NCBI GenBank assembly: GCA_902796035.1 | Contig: CADBNR010000005.1 | Location: 24,162-88,161 of the forward strand | Length of the DNA stretch: 64,000 bases | Source: an uncultured Bacteroidales bacterium | Lineage (GTDB): Bacteria; Bacteroidota; Bacteroidia; Bacteroidales; Muribaculaceae | Reading direction: 5' to 3' | Shown: piece by piece, positions 1 through 8,119 of the stretch | Layout of the letters: each line of letters starts with the position of its first letter | Position numbering within the stretch: position 1 is the stretch's first letter | Made by a program: the position numbers and the translations under genes | The notes under the pieces: model-generated | Database searches by the model: none | Told to the model about the DNA's origin: nothing | What the model saw: only the letters and a program-made list of their open reading frames with translations

Positions 1-507
1 GCTCGGATCTCCTGCGCCAAGAGCCTCGCCTGCCCCCGCGTTCTTGGAATTCGGATCGCCGGTCTGTACCATGAATTCGTCTATAACGCGATGGAACAGC
101 ATCCCATCATAATAACCCTCCTTAACCAGCTTCTCGAAATTATCGCGATGCTCGGGAGTATCGTCATAAAGCTTGATACGTATCGGACCCATCGTGGTCG
201 CGAAGTCCACCATTATATTCTTTTCCACTATCGGTTTCTCCTGTTCCTGCACTTTCGTTTTTACTTTCAGCAATTCGGTTCCGGGACGAACGTTCTGTGC
301 GGCCTTCGACTGACCCGTCCGTGCGCTCGCGGTTCCTTTTGCCGTACCGGTTGTTTTTTTCTTAGCGGCACATGTGGTTGCGGTCTTCTGTGAGGTCCGT
401 GCCTTTTGGGTGGTGCGCACCTGTGTCCCGCTTTTGTTTACGGCAGCCTCGCCGTTGGCTATCATTCCGACAGTCAGCAGGAGCACGCCCAATATGTTAC
501 ATCGCAT
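1..507 (-). CDS. Cyclophilin-type peptidyl-prolyl cis-trans isomerase, 3' part cut by window edge
   Basis: A prolyl isomerase that would speed protein folding, probably in the periplasm. Only the first 169 codons are visible; the gene runs off the left edge. The start at 505-507 gives a hydrophobic signal-like segment (MRCNILGVLLLTVGMIANG). A basic, Thr/Ala/Lys-rich linker of about 50 residues follows, and then the cyclophilin fold begins. Diagnostic cyclophilin motifs are visible: MVDFATTMGPIRIKLYDDTP, then GYYDGMLFHRVIDEFMVQ, then TGDP. The signal segment contains Cys4 but no clear lipobox, so soluble periplasmic or membrane-anchored are both possible. The first 11 bases overlap the end of the 120-residue gene upstream, which suggests translational coupling. 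The long basic linker is unusual for a minimal cyclophilin. Family assignment is confident; the exact start is less certain. Confidence 0.85.
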   Translation of the reverse strand, partial: MRCNILGVLLLTVGMIANGEAAVNKSGTQVRTTQKARTSQKTATTCAAKKKTTGTAKGTASARTGQSKAAQNVRPGTELLKVKTKVQEQEKPIVEKNIMVDFATTMGPIRIKLYDDTPEHRDNFEKLVKEGYYDGMLFHRVIDEFMVQTGDPNSKNAGAGEALGAGDPS

Positions 508-859
508 CTTCTTCAGGGTGTATGCGCCGGTATATCCGGCGGAAATTATTATCCGTTTCTTTCAGTTCCGCCACATGCTCTTCGTAGTCGCTGCCCCACA
601 GGGCCTCGAGCAACGAACCGATGTAACGGCGTTCCCGATCCTTTTCGATGGCCCCCTCCACCAGCGGACTCAGCCAGCATTCAAACCGCTCGCGGTCTAT
701 CGCCGCAAGATAACGGGCCGTGCTCGCCAGAAACTGTCCCGTCTGGTCCGCCCCCCTTAATTTATCAACTATTTCTTTAGGATCGCTCCCCAGTTCGTCC
801 ACATGGTCAACTATATATTCATACAGCTCCATACCTTTGCTTTCGTTCTGTTCGCTCAT
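497..859 (-). CDS. Conserved-looking hypothetical protein, 120 aa
   Basis: I do not recognise the family. The product is a 120-residue acidic soluble protein with no signal peptide or membrane segment, and it is probably mostly helical. Notable stretches are ELYEYIVDHVDELGSDPKEI and a charged C-terminus (RRIYRRIHPEEDA). The reading frame is credible because it starts just downstream of a plausible -7 box and overlaps the cyclophilin start by 11 bases, so the two probably form an operon. The N-terminal half resembles small regulatory or adaptor proteins only in composition, so no function is proposed. Confidence 0.65.
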   Translation of the reverse strand: MSEQNESKGMELYEYIVDHVDELGSDPKEIVDKLRGADQTGQFLASTARYLAAIDRERFECWLSPLVEGAIEKDRERRYIGSLLEALWGSDYEEHVAELKETDNNFRRIYRRIHPEEDAM

Positions 860-907
860 AATGTTCTTGTTGTCTTAAAAAATCTGTTTCAAAAACAGAC
901 GTTTGGA

Positions 908-939
908 ATTGCAAAAATACCTAATTATTTATAATTTTG
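908..939 (+). promoter_or_regulatory. Candidate promoter for the cytidylate kinase-like gene
   Basis: On the plus strand a -7 box TAATTTTG (932-939) fits TAnnTTTG and is preceded, after 20 bp, by ATTG (908-911), a partial -33 box. It lies about 85 bp before the gene at 1023. The -33 match is imperfect, so confidence is moderate. Confidence 0.4.
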
Positions 940-945
940 AGCCAA
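912..945 (-). promoter_or_regulatory. Candidate promoter for the hypothetical/cyclophilin pair
   Basis: On the minus strand TATTTTTG (912-919) matches the -7 consensus TAnnTTTG, with TTGG at 942-945 upstream. The spacing of 22 bp is slightly long. This element interleaves with the plus-strand candidate at 908-939, so the divergent genes appear to share one promoter region. Confidence 0.35.
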
Positions 946-1022
946 TTTCTGAAATATTTTTATCCGCGCATCCATCGATCGATCCGGATTATACACAATA
1001 TTAAATTAATTATCAGAGCGTT

Positions 1023-1682
1023 ATGCCTCAGCAAGAACCAGTCGTAAAAGACACGTCGAACACACAGTTTATCATAGCCATAGGTCGCCAGTTCGGATGC
1101 GGCGGACGTGAAATAGGTAAAATGATAGCACAAAGCCTTGGTGCCGACTATTACGACAAAACGCTTCTGAGCCGTGCGGCCGAAGCCCTGGGATTCGACA
1201 AGCGACTGTTTGACGGCGTTGACGAAAAACGTCCCTCCTGGATCCGAAGCATGCTGCAGTTCAATTATGGCGTGGAGAACGCCATGGCTGAATTTTCCGA
1301 CATAGATAACGAGGGGCTGTACAGCATACAGTCCCGAGTCATAAACCAGCTGGCAGACAAGGGTCCGTGCGTGATAGTGGGTCGCACCGCCGACTATATC
1401 CTACGCGACCGGCAGGGCCTTATCAGCATCTTTCTGCACGCTCCGGCAGAATACCGCATACGCAAGATCATGGAACGCCACGATACCGACACGGAATCGG
1501 CCGCCCGCTCGCTGGCCCGAAAGATGGACAATGCCCGCGAATCGTACTACAGCTATTACACCAATCACAAATGGGGCCATGCCGAAACATACCATATATG
1601 TCTCGACACTTCCCGCTTCTCTCCCGAAGAGATTGTGGATATATGCAGGGCACACATCAAGGCGTTGTCTCTGAATCGCTGA
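1023..1682 (+). CDS. Cytidylate kinase-like family protein
   Basis: A predicted P-loop nucleoside-monophosphate kinase-like enzyme of the cytidylate kinase-like (AAK/Cmk-like) family, 219 residues, cytoplasmic. After about 15 polar residues the fold opens with FIIAIGRQFGCGGREIGKMI, the degenerate glycine-rich nucleotide loop typical of this family. ADYYDKTLLSRAAE follows, then a second strand CVIVGRTADYIL and an Arg-rich lid (RIRKIMERHDTD, then SLARKMDNARESYY) expected to clamp the phosphates. The substrate is not established for most members, so I do not call it cmk. The last 26 bases overlap the end of the oppositely oriented YihY gene. A second canonical cmk elsewhere in the genome would be expected. 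Confidence 0.85.
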   Translation: MPQQEPVVKDTSNTQFIIAIGRQFGCGGREIGKMIAQSLGADYYDKTLLSRAAEALGFDKRLFDGVDEKRPSWIRSMLQFNYGVENAMAEFSDIDNEGLYSIQSRVINQLADKGPCVIVGRTADYILRDRQGLISIFLHAPAEYRIRKIMERHDTDTESAARSLARKMDNARESYYSYYTNHKWGHAETYHICLDTSRFSPEEIVDICRAHIKALSLNR

Positions 1683-3060
1683 CCGTTGCCTCTCCGGTCA
1701 CCATGGCATGCACCTGCTCGGGCAACGGCACCGGCACGTCTACGAGCCTGATGCGCGAAAATGCATCGTAGCTTTTCCTCTCCGGGCCTGACAACATCTC
1801 GAGCACCGGCTCATATATCTTGCTGAAATCAGGCGACACCTCGCTGTCACCGGCATTGGTGAATGTCTCGAGCACCTCTCCGACCGTCATGTCGTGCACA
1901 TCTCGGCTCGGTCCGATGCCCAGTTCATCCTCCTTGATTGACACAGGATATATCAACCCTCCTTCCTTAAGCCGCTCCAATATGCGGCCCAACACCCGAA
2001 CGGGCAGGTTATATTCCGCCGCAAACTGAGTGCGGGTCAGCGGAGTCTCTCCTTTTTCGAAACGGCGTGCCACCACAGCCATAACTATCACGGCGACTGC
2101 GGCCCGCGATTGGTACGACAGGGTCTCCTCGCTGCCCAGGAAGTTGAACGTAAACACATTCTGTAGCGAATATGTCAGCACGCATCCGCTCAGCAATATC
2201 AACCATGAAATCTGCAGCCATACCAACAGCAACGGCAGGAAGGCAAACGACCCGTAGATGGCGTTATAGCGCGACACATATATCTGGCCGTTGATGAAAA
2301 GCCATTGCACCACATAGAAGCCGATCGCGGCCATCAGTCCCGAAATGGCGGCAAACTTGAAGTTAACTTTCGTATTGGGAATCAGCCAGTAGGAGATGGT
2401 GAACGCCAGCCACGACAACGCCAGAGGCGCCAGTTCGAGCATCAGGTTCACCACCGGCGTCAGAAACGAGAAATAAACCATCCCCTGCACCGTGTCCGAC
2501 ATGAATATCGACACTCCCGACGAACATATCAGCAATATCGGTACCATAAGGCATATCGTGATATAGTCGGTAAACTTACGGAACAGGGTGCGCTCGCTCC
2601 GCACGTCCCAGATGGAATTGAAGGCGTCGTCGATGCCCGACAGCAGCATTATCACCGTCCAAAACAACACTATGATGCCCACTCCCACAAACAGACCATG
2701 CGTGGTGCTTGACAGATACGAGTCAACGAATTTCATAAATGTCGTTATGGCCTTATGCTGGGCCGGGAACAGCATGTACAGTTCGTTCTGCACCGAATCC
2801 TGTAGACCGAATCCCCGGCCGATGGCCACCATCAGCGCGAACGCCGGCACTATCGACAGCACAGTGTTGTAGGTCAGCGCCATCGACTTGATCTGAAGAC
2901 CGCGGTCAAAAAAGGATTTCACCGACAGATTGACAGTCTTCACGAACCTGACGCCCACAGTGTTGCGCCCGTCGCTCCACACCCCGGTGGAACAATATTC
3001 CCACCATCGCATTATCCTGACCACCAGTCTTGTGATGAAATTATCCTTTTTCTTCTTCAT
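1657..3060 (-). CDS. YihY/BrkB-family inner-membrane protein with C-terminal winged-helix-like extension
   Basis: A polytopic membrane protein of the YihY (formerly 'RNase BN'/BrkB) family, 467 residues. The family core is recognisable from SMALTYNTVLSIVPAFALMV and about six hydrophobic segments through roughly residue 300, including LSWLAFTISYWLIPN and YGSFAFLPLLLVWLQISW. Transport or envelope roles have been suggested for the family, but its biochemical function is unsettled. Residues about 325-467 form a soluble tail. Its first part (PLTRTQFAAEYNLPVRVLGR, then ILERLKEGGLIYPV) reads like a winged helix, so a regulatory cytoplasmic domain is plausible (inference). The gene ends tail to tail over the cytidylate kinase-like gene with a 26-bp overlap. 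Its start is 55 bp from the RNase P terminator. Confidence 0.88.
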   Translation of the reverse strand: MKKKKDNFITRLVVRIMRWWEYCSTGVWSDGRNTVGVRFVKTVNLSVKSFFDRGLQIKSMALTYNTVLSIVPAFALMVAIGRGFGLQDSVQNELYMLFPAQHKAITTFMKFVDSYLSSTTHGLFVGVGIIVLFWTVIMLLSGIDDAFNSIWDVRSERTLFRKFTDYITICLMVPILLICSSGVSIFMSDTVQGMVYFSFLTPVVNLMLELAPLALSWLAFTISYWLIPNTKVNFKFAAISGLMAAIGFYVVQWLFINGQIYVSRYNAIYGSFAFLPLLLVWLQISWLILLSGCVLTYSLQNVFTFNFLGSEETLSYQSRAAVAVIVMAVVARRFEKGETPLTRTQFAAEYNLPVRVLGRILERLKEGGLIYPVSIKEDELGIGPSRDVHDMTVGEVLETFTNAGDSEVSPDFSKIYEPVLEMLSGPERKSYDAFSRIRLVDVPVPLPEQVHAMVTGEATVSDSETTP

Positions 3061-3115
3061 ATATCTGCATAATCGGTAAACATAGGCCGGATGCCGGCCG
3101 CTCTGCTATAATAAC

Positions 3116-3150
3116 AAAAAAAACGGGTCTTCAGCCTTGGCCAAAGACCC
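3116..3150 (-). terminator. Rho-independent terminator of rnpB
   Basis: On the minus strand a GC-rich hairpin (arms GGGTCTTTGGCC and its imperfect complement ending GAAGACCC) is followed directly by a run of eight Ts. It lies 9-40 bases past the 3' end of the RNase P RNA. Confidence 0.85.
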
Positions 3151-3158
3151 ATTATTAT

Positions 3159-3531
3159 GCACAGAGGCGCTGTAAGCCGGGTTATGTACGGAACAATTTT
3201 CTTTCCGCGTCTGTCATTTATCTTTGTCGGCAGTTGCCTGCCGGCTATAGCAGCCTACCCCCCGGCAATGGACGGACCATCCTTGACTGCCGGTGTATTT
3301 GGCCTTGCAACCCGCAGGATGTGCGGCGCCGTATGTCGCCATGCGGCCCGGTGGTCTCTTACACTCGCCTTTTCACCCTTACCCGGCGACTTGCGCCTCC
3401 GGGCGGTCGTTCTCTGTCACTTATCCCTGACATTGCTGCCAGCTTTCCGTTAGAAAATGCGGCGTCCTGTGTTGCCCGGACTTTCCTCTACGGCCCCGCA
3501 GGCCGGAGCGACAGACCACGCCTCTGTGTGG
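3159..3531 (-). ncRNA. rnpB: RNase P RNA (M1-like, bacterial class A)
   Basis: The catalytic RNA of ribonuclease P, which trims the 5' leader of precursor tRNAs. On the minus strand the P4 signature GAGGAAAGTCCGGGC (near 3476-3490) is present. Further conserved blocks are ACAGAGAACGACCGCC, GGGTAAGGGTGAAAAGGCG, and the 3' element ACATAACCCGGCTTAC. The outer ends pair: CACAGAGGCG at the 5' end with CGCCTCTGTG at the 3' end (3160-3169), closing helix P1. The roughly 370-nt length is normal. It has its own promoter upstream and terminator downstream, and the open frames crossing it are therefore not genes. Exact ends are uncertain by a few bases; the promoter position suggests transcription begins near 3540. 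Confidence 0.97.
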
Positions 3532-3549
3532 TTTCCTCTATTTTCGGTA

Positions 3550-3581
3550 CAAAATTATCATTTTTTCCTCATTTTCACAAC
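3550..3581 (-). promoter_or_regulatory. Promoter of rnpB
   Basis: On the minus strand GTTG (3578-3581), 20 bp, then TAATTTTG (3550-3557) fits the Bacteroidetes -33/-7 pattern. It sits right where transcription of the RNase P RNA should begin. Confidence 0.7.
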
Positions 3582-3633
3582 TTCCTTGGCGATATCCTCT
3601 TTTTTAACTACCTTTATCGAAATTATTCAGACT

Positions 3634-6012
3634 ATGAAAAGTATTCTTGTCCCCCTCGCTATAATAGGAGCCGGAGTCCTGACTTATTCGGCATCAGTGT
3701 CGTCGCGTACGCGCATCAACATCGACCCGGATTGGGCATTCGCTTTCGGACATACCGACCCCGCAAAGGACTTCGGACGTGGCACCGAATATTTCAACTA
3801 TCTCACCAAGGCCAATTCCATTCACAACACAGGTCCGTATTCCCCTAAATTCAACGATTCGCTCTGGCATCGCGTCAACCTGCCGTTCGACTTCGTGGTA
3901 GACCTCCCCTACGATTCGCTGGCATCACACAGCCACGGTTACAAAACCGTGGGCTATAAATACCCCGAGACATCCGTAGGATGGTATCGCAGGACATTCA
4001 CGCTGCAGCCCGAGGACTCGGCCTCTCACTACGACCTGATGTTTGACGGCATATTCCGCGACTCGCAGGTATGGGTCAACGGCTTCTACCTCGGTGGCGA
4101 GCCTTCGGGATATACTCGCCAACGCTACGACATCACCCCCTATCTGAATTACGGCCCCGATTCCGAGAATGTCATCGCCGTCCGCTCCGACGCCACTTTC
4201 GAGGAAGGCTGGTTCTACGAGGGCGGCGGCATCTACCGCCATGCCTGGATTGAAAAGTCGCCGTTGGTGCGCCTTAAGCCCGACAAGACACGTGTGCAGT
4301 ACAGCACCTCGGACAACGGCAAAGTGACAGTAAGCGGCATCATTGAAAACCTGTCACATGCCGATATCAGGAATCTGAAAGTTATCGTCAATATCACATC
4401 GTTATCGGGTCAGTCGGTGCCGGGTGGATCGTCCTCAATCTCAGTTCCAGCGGTCATAAAGCCACGCGGCAACGCCAAATGGCATATCGACCTTAAGCCT
4501 CAGGACCTTAAGCTGTGGAGTCCCGACACCCCCGAACGTTACGACGTGACCGTCACACTGCAGGACAAGGGCCGCGACATCGAATCCGAACGTATCCGCA
4601 CAGGATTCCGCACCCTGACGTTCGACCCGGACAAAGGACTGTTCGTCAACGGCCGGCATTACAAGATACATGGCGTGGACCAGCATCAGGACCATGCGGG
4701 CGTAGGCGCCGGTATCCCCGATGCCGTCAATGTCTACCGTCTGAAGGAGCTTAAAAAATACGGCATCAACACCGTCCGCACCTCGCACAATCCCTTCACC
4801 CCCGAAGCCATCGCGGCTGCCGACTCACTCGGCATCATGTTGGTTGAGGAGAACCGCCTGCTGGGCATCAACGACTACCACACCGGTCAGCTTGAGAAGA
4901 TGATAGACCGCGACTTCAATCATCCGTCGGTGATACTGTGGAGTGTCGGCAACGAGGAATGGGGCGTGGAATGGGACAAGCGCGGCGACCGCATCGTGAA
5001 GGACCTGCGCGACATATCGCACAGCCTCGATTCCACGCGCCTTATGACCGTGGCCACGTCCAGCGGCCCGACAGTCGTAATCAGCCCTGACGTGGCCGGA
5101 TACAACTACATCATGCAGAATCCCGTTGAGGAACACCGCCGAAACTATCCCGACCGCATCGCATTCGGCTCGGAGGAGACCACGGGCAGAGGTACGCGAG
5201 GCGTTTATTTCGACGACAGAGCCAACGGTCACATGGCATCGCTGAACCGTACGCCCGACAAGGACGGCACGCTGAACCGCATTGCACGCGGCTGGACTTT
5301 CTACCGCGACCGCCCCTGGCTGCTCGGCCTCTGCTACTGGACAGGCTTCGACTATCGCGGTGAACCGAATCCCCTTGTATTCCCGGCCACAGGCAGCGAG
5401 TCCGGAATCCTGGACTATGCCGGATTCCCCAAGGACGAGGCGTTCTATCTGAAGTCGCAGTGGACCGATCAGCCTGTGCTCCACATCCTGCCGCACTGGA
5501 ATCTTGAAGGTCACGAGGGCGAGACCATCGACATCTGGGTTTATTCCAACATGGACGAGGTGGAACTGAACGTGAACGGCAAGAACTTAGGTCGCAAGAA
5601 AGTGACGCCCGGTCAGCACGTATCGTTCCCGGCTGTCTACAAACCGGGCAAGGTAACGGCCAAGGGCTATAAGAACGGAAAGCTCGTCAAGACCTCGGTC
5701 GTAGAGACTTCCGGCCCTGCCGAGAAGCTGGACATAGAGACGGCTCACGAACAGGACGGCATTCGCGTCATCAACGTCACTCTACGCGACAGGAAGGGGC
5801 GTTTCGCCCCCACAGCCTGCAATCCGCTGACCATCCGGTTGTCGGAGGGTCAGACCCTGTTAGGCTGCGGCAACGGCGACCCGGCATTCCGCATCAAGGA
5901 GCGTCCCGCGCCCGGCGAGCATCCCGACTCGTTCACCCTACCCGCCTTCAACGGCCACGCTCAGTTCATCGTCAAAGGTTCAGGTCCCATAAGCATCACC
6001 CTTGACAAATAA
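3634..6012 (+). CDS. Glycoside hydrolase family 2 protein (probable beta-galactosidase), exported
   Basis: A 792-residue GH2 enzyme, likely a periplasmic beta-galactosidase-type exo-glycosidase. The start at 3634 gives a signal peptide (MKSILVPLAIIGAGVLTYSA). Earlier in-frame starts would lie inside the RNase P RNA gene. Order: sugar-binding jelly-roll domain (about 30-215, with RDSQVWVNGFYLGG and EGWFYEGGGIYRHAWI), immunoglobulin-like domain (about 215-330), TIM barrel (about 335-620), then further beta domains. Catalytic signatures are present: RTSHNPFTPE, the acid/base Glu in VGNEEW (about residue 441), and the likely nucleophile Glu in FGSEET (about 514). There is no SusC/SusD pair nearby, so it is not in a classic polysaccharide locus and the substrate linkage is inferred from family only. 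It ends 2 bp before the convergent acyl-CoA synthetase gene. Confidence 0.88.
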   Translation: MKSILVPLAIIGAGVLTYSASVSSRTRINIDPDWAFAFGHTDPAKDFGRGTEYFNYLTKANSIHNTGPYSPKFNDSLWHRVNLPFDFVVDLPYDSLASHSHGYKTVGYKYPETSVGWYRRTFTLQPEDSASHYDLMFDGIFRDSQVWVNGFYLGGEPSGYTRQRYDITPYLNYGPDSENVIAVRSDATFEEGWFYEGGGIYRHAWIEKSPLVRLKPDKTRVQYSTSDNGKVTVSGIIENLSHADIRNLKVIVNITSLSGQSVPGGSSSISVPAVIKPRGNAKWHIDLKPQDLKLWSPDTPERYDVTVTLQDKGRDIESERIRTGFRTLTFDPDKGLFVNGRHYKIHGVDQHQDHAGVGAGIPDAVNVYRLKELKKYGINTVRTSHNPFTPEAIAAADSLGIMLVEENRLLGINDYHTGQLEKMIDRDFNHPSVILWSVGNEEWGVEWDKRGDRIVKDLRDISHSLDSTRLMTVATSSGPTVVISPDVAGYNYIMQNPVEEHRRNYPDRIAFGSEETTGRGTRGVYFDDRANGHMASLNRTPDKDGTLNRIARGWTFYRDRPWLLGLCYWTGFDYRGEPNPLVFPATGSESGILDYAGFPKDEAFYLKSQWTDQPVLHILPHWNLEGHEGETIDIWVYSNMDEVELNVNGKNLGRKKVTPGQHVSFPAVYKPGKVTAKGYKNGKLVKTSVVETSGPAEKLDIETAHEQDGIRVINVTLRDRKGRFAPTACNPLTIRLSEGQTLLGCGNGDPAFRIKERPAPGEHPDSFTLPAFNGHAQFIVKGSGPISITLDK

Positions 6013-6014
6013 CG

Positions 6015-7667
6015 TCACGACACCTTTTTGCGGATATCCACACGACGTATCTTGCCGCTGATGGTCTTGGGAAGTTCGTCCACAAACTCTATGACACGAG
6101 GATACTTGTACGGAGCGGTCTGATGCTTCACATAGTTCTGAAGCTCTTTCACCAGCTCGTCGCCGGCTTTTTCCTTGTATGCCTCGCTCAGCACTATCGT
6201 GGCCTTTACCAACTGTCCGCGTATCGGGTCGGGAACGCCGGTGATGGCGCATTCCACCACAGCCTCGTGACTCATCAGGGCATTCTCCACCTCGAACGGT
6301 CCGATGCGGTAGCCTGACGATTTGATTACGTCGTCGGCGCGGCCTACGAACCAGAAATAACCGTCCTCGTCGCGCGTGGCCATATCGCCGGTGTAATACA
6401 CGCCGTTGCGGTGCGCGGCCTTGGTCAGCTCAGGGTCGTACAGATACTCGCGGAACAATCCCAACGGGCGGTCAGGCTCGGTGTATATCACTATCTGGCC
6501 CTGCTCCCCGGGCTTGCAGCTCTCGCCTGCATCGTTCAGCAGGTCGATGTGATAACCGGGACTCGGGATGCCCATCGAGCCTGGCTTCGGCGTCATCCAC
6601 GGGAAGGTGCCGATGGTCAGCGTCGTCTCGGTCTGCCCGAAGGCTTCATGAATGGATAGGCCCGTAAGTTCCTCCCACCTCTCGAACACGCTCGGATTCA
6701 TGGCCTCGCCGGCAGTGGTGCAGTACCGCAACGCACTCAGGTCATAGCTCCCGACATCCTCCAGTATCAGAAAGCGGTAGACGGTCGGCGGCGCGCAGAA
6801 CGAGGTGATGTGGTATTTCTGGAACATATTAAGCAGTTCCTTCGGCTTGAATTTGTCGAAATCATATACGAACACGTTGGCCCCCGAGAACCATTGTCCG
6901 TACAATTTTCCCCATACGGCTTTGCCCCATCCCGTATCGGCGAGGGTGAGGTGCAGCGAGTTCTCGTCAAGGTTGTGCCAGTATTTGCCGGTTATGATAT
7001 GGCCCAACGGATAGATGAAATCGTGCGCCACCATCTTCGGTTCGCCTGTTGTACCTGATGTGAAATAGAGCAATGACAGGTCTTCGTTGTGGTTCTTCAA
7101 TGCCGGGCGTCTGAATTCCGGAGCCTCTGCTATCCCCTTGTTGAAGTCCTCCCAACCTTCGGGCACGATAGGTCCGGTAGAGATTACCCGACGTACCGTA
7201 GGGCACTGGGGCAGCGCCTTCTCTATGTTCCCGGTCACGACCTCGTCACCCACAGCCACTATCGCCTTGATTTTCGCGGCATTGCAGCGATACACTATAT
7301 CCTTGGGCATCAGCAGGTGTGTGGCCGGTATCGCTACGGCACCCAATTTGTGCAGGGCAAGGATGGAGAACCAGAACTGGTATCTGCGCTTCAATATCAG
7401 CATCACCATGTCCCCGCGCCCTATTCCGAGGCTCTGGAAGAATGACGCCGTGCGGTCGGAGTATTCCTTCATCTCACGGAACGTGAACTGTCGTTCCTCA
7501 CCCGCTTCGTTGGTCCACAGCAATGCCGGTTTGTCGGGCTGTTCCTCGGCCCACCGGTCAACGACATCGTATGCGAAATTGAAGTGCTCCGGCACTTTTA
7601 TCTTGAAATTACGCTGGAAATCCTCCAGCGAATCGAACTCCGTCTTTTCCAAATACCGTTCTAACAT
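6015..7667 (-). CDS. AMP-binding acyl-CoA synthetase (acetyl-/medium-chain acyl-CoA ligase type)
   Basis: Activates a carboxylic acid with ATP and CoA to an acyl-CoA via an acyl-adenylate. The product is 550 residues and cytoplasmic. ANL-superfamily motifs are visible in order: the phosphate loop YFTSGTTGEPKM (about 205-216), the aromatic core region EAFGQTETT, the adenine/ribose Asp region GVYYTGDMATRDEDGYFWFV, the hinge GRADDVIKSSGYRIGPFEVE, and the catalytic C-terminal Lys in LPKTISGKIRR. The overall pattern resembles ACSM or acetyl-CoA synthetase-like ligases of Bacteroidales. The chain length of the substrate cannot be read from sequence. It stands alone; its end nearly touches the convergent GH2 gene. 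No clear -33/-7 pair was found upstream. Confidence 0.88.
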   Translation of the reverse strand: MLERYLEKTEFDSLEDFQRNFKIKVPEHFNFAYDVVDRWAEEQPDKPALLWTNEAGEERQFTFREMKEYSDRTASFFQSLGIGRGDMVMLILKRRYQFWFSILALHKLGAVAIPATHLLMPKDIVYRCNAAKIKAIVAVGDEVVTGNIEKALPQCPTVRRVISTGPIVPEGWEDFNKGIAEAPEFRRPALKNHNEDLSLLYFTSGTTGEPKMVAHDFIYPLGHIITGKYWHNLDENSLHLTLADTGWGKAVWGKLYGQWFSGANVFVYDFDKFKPKELLNMFQKYHITSFCAPPTVYRFLILEDVGSYDLSALRYCTTAGEAMNPSVFERWEELTGLSIHEAFGQTETTLTIGTFPWMTPKPGSMGIPSPGYHIDLLNDAGESCKPGEQGQIVIYTEPDRPLGLFREYLYDPELTKAAHRNGVYYTGDMATRDEDGYFWFVGRADDVIKSSGYRIGPFEVENALMSHEAVVECAITGVPDPIRGQLVKATIVLSEAYKEKAGDELVKELQNYVKHQTAPYKYPRVIEFVDELPKTISGKIRRVDIRKKVS

Positions 7668-7698
7668 AATGCAAACAGTTTAGTGTAATTATCATCTT

Positions 7699-7770
7699 CA
7701 TAATGCAGCCACGCCTCAGGCATAATGCAGCCTCATAATGCAGCCACGTCTCTGGTATAACCAGCCACGT
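7699..7770. repeat. Degenerate direct repeat, unit CATAATGCAGCC(ACG...)
   Basis: CATAATGCAGCC occurs exactly at 7699-7710, 7721-7732 and 7734-7745. A decayed fourth copy (TATAACCAGCCACG) ends near 7770. Three copies continue with ACG(C/T)CTC-like or ACG text, giving an irregular unit of about 22 bp. It lies in the leader of the acyl-CoA synthetase gene. Confidence 0.75.
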
Positions 7771-7970
7771 TTTTTCATAGCTGCTCAACACTGTTTTTCA
7801 ACAGCTTTTTAATACAGAATGCAAATGTCAACAAAATATTTTAACATTCCAACATTTTGCCACCAAAATATTCCCATATTGCACACTATTCCTCCCTAAG
7901 TGCAGTCTATATTGCACATTGCCAATCCATCAGTGCATTCTTAACCATATTCACCCATACGCATAAAGCA

Positions 7971-7998
7971 GGCGGGTGGAGCACCGGTTCCACCCGCC
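7971..7998 (-). terminator. Hairpin downstream of the glycogen operon
   Basis: A perfect 10-bp stem, GGCGGGTGGA paired with TCCACCCGCC, with an 8-base loop, lies 120 bp past the GH57 stop codon. The following bases are AT-rich but there is no long T run on the minus strand. Termination is therefore likely but may need further factors. Confidence 0.55.
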
Positions 7999-8119
7999 TT
8001 AATTATTACTGAGATTGTATTTCTAAATTACCCCGACTGCCCTCTTGTTGTGTAAAGTATGCTTACTCTACCCCGTGCCGTGTGGGTTGGTTCGGGCGCA
8101 GGCCTTTAGGTCTGCTTGC

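Larger units (their letters stand above)
7668..8119. other. Intergenic region, 452 bp, AT-rich
   Basis: This is the leader of the acyl-CoA synthetase gene (right of 7667) and the tail region of the GH57 gene (left of 8120). It holds a degenerate direct repeat (7699-7770), an AT-rich stretch with several ATTGCAC/GTGCA words (7880-7960), and one strong hairpin (7971-7998). I see no credible coding frame. Confidence 0.6.

Noticed and set aside
3457-3633. An upstream in-frame start that would lengthen the GH2 protein by 59 residues
   Set aside because: It lies in and beside the RNase P RNA gene and its promoter. The Met at 3634 begins a clear signal peptide.
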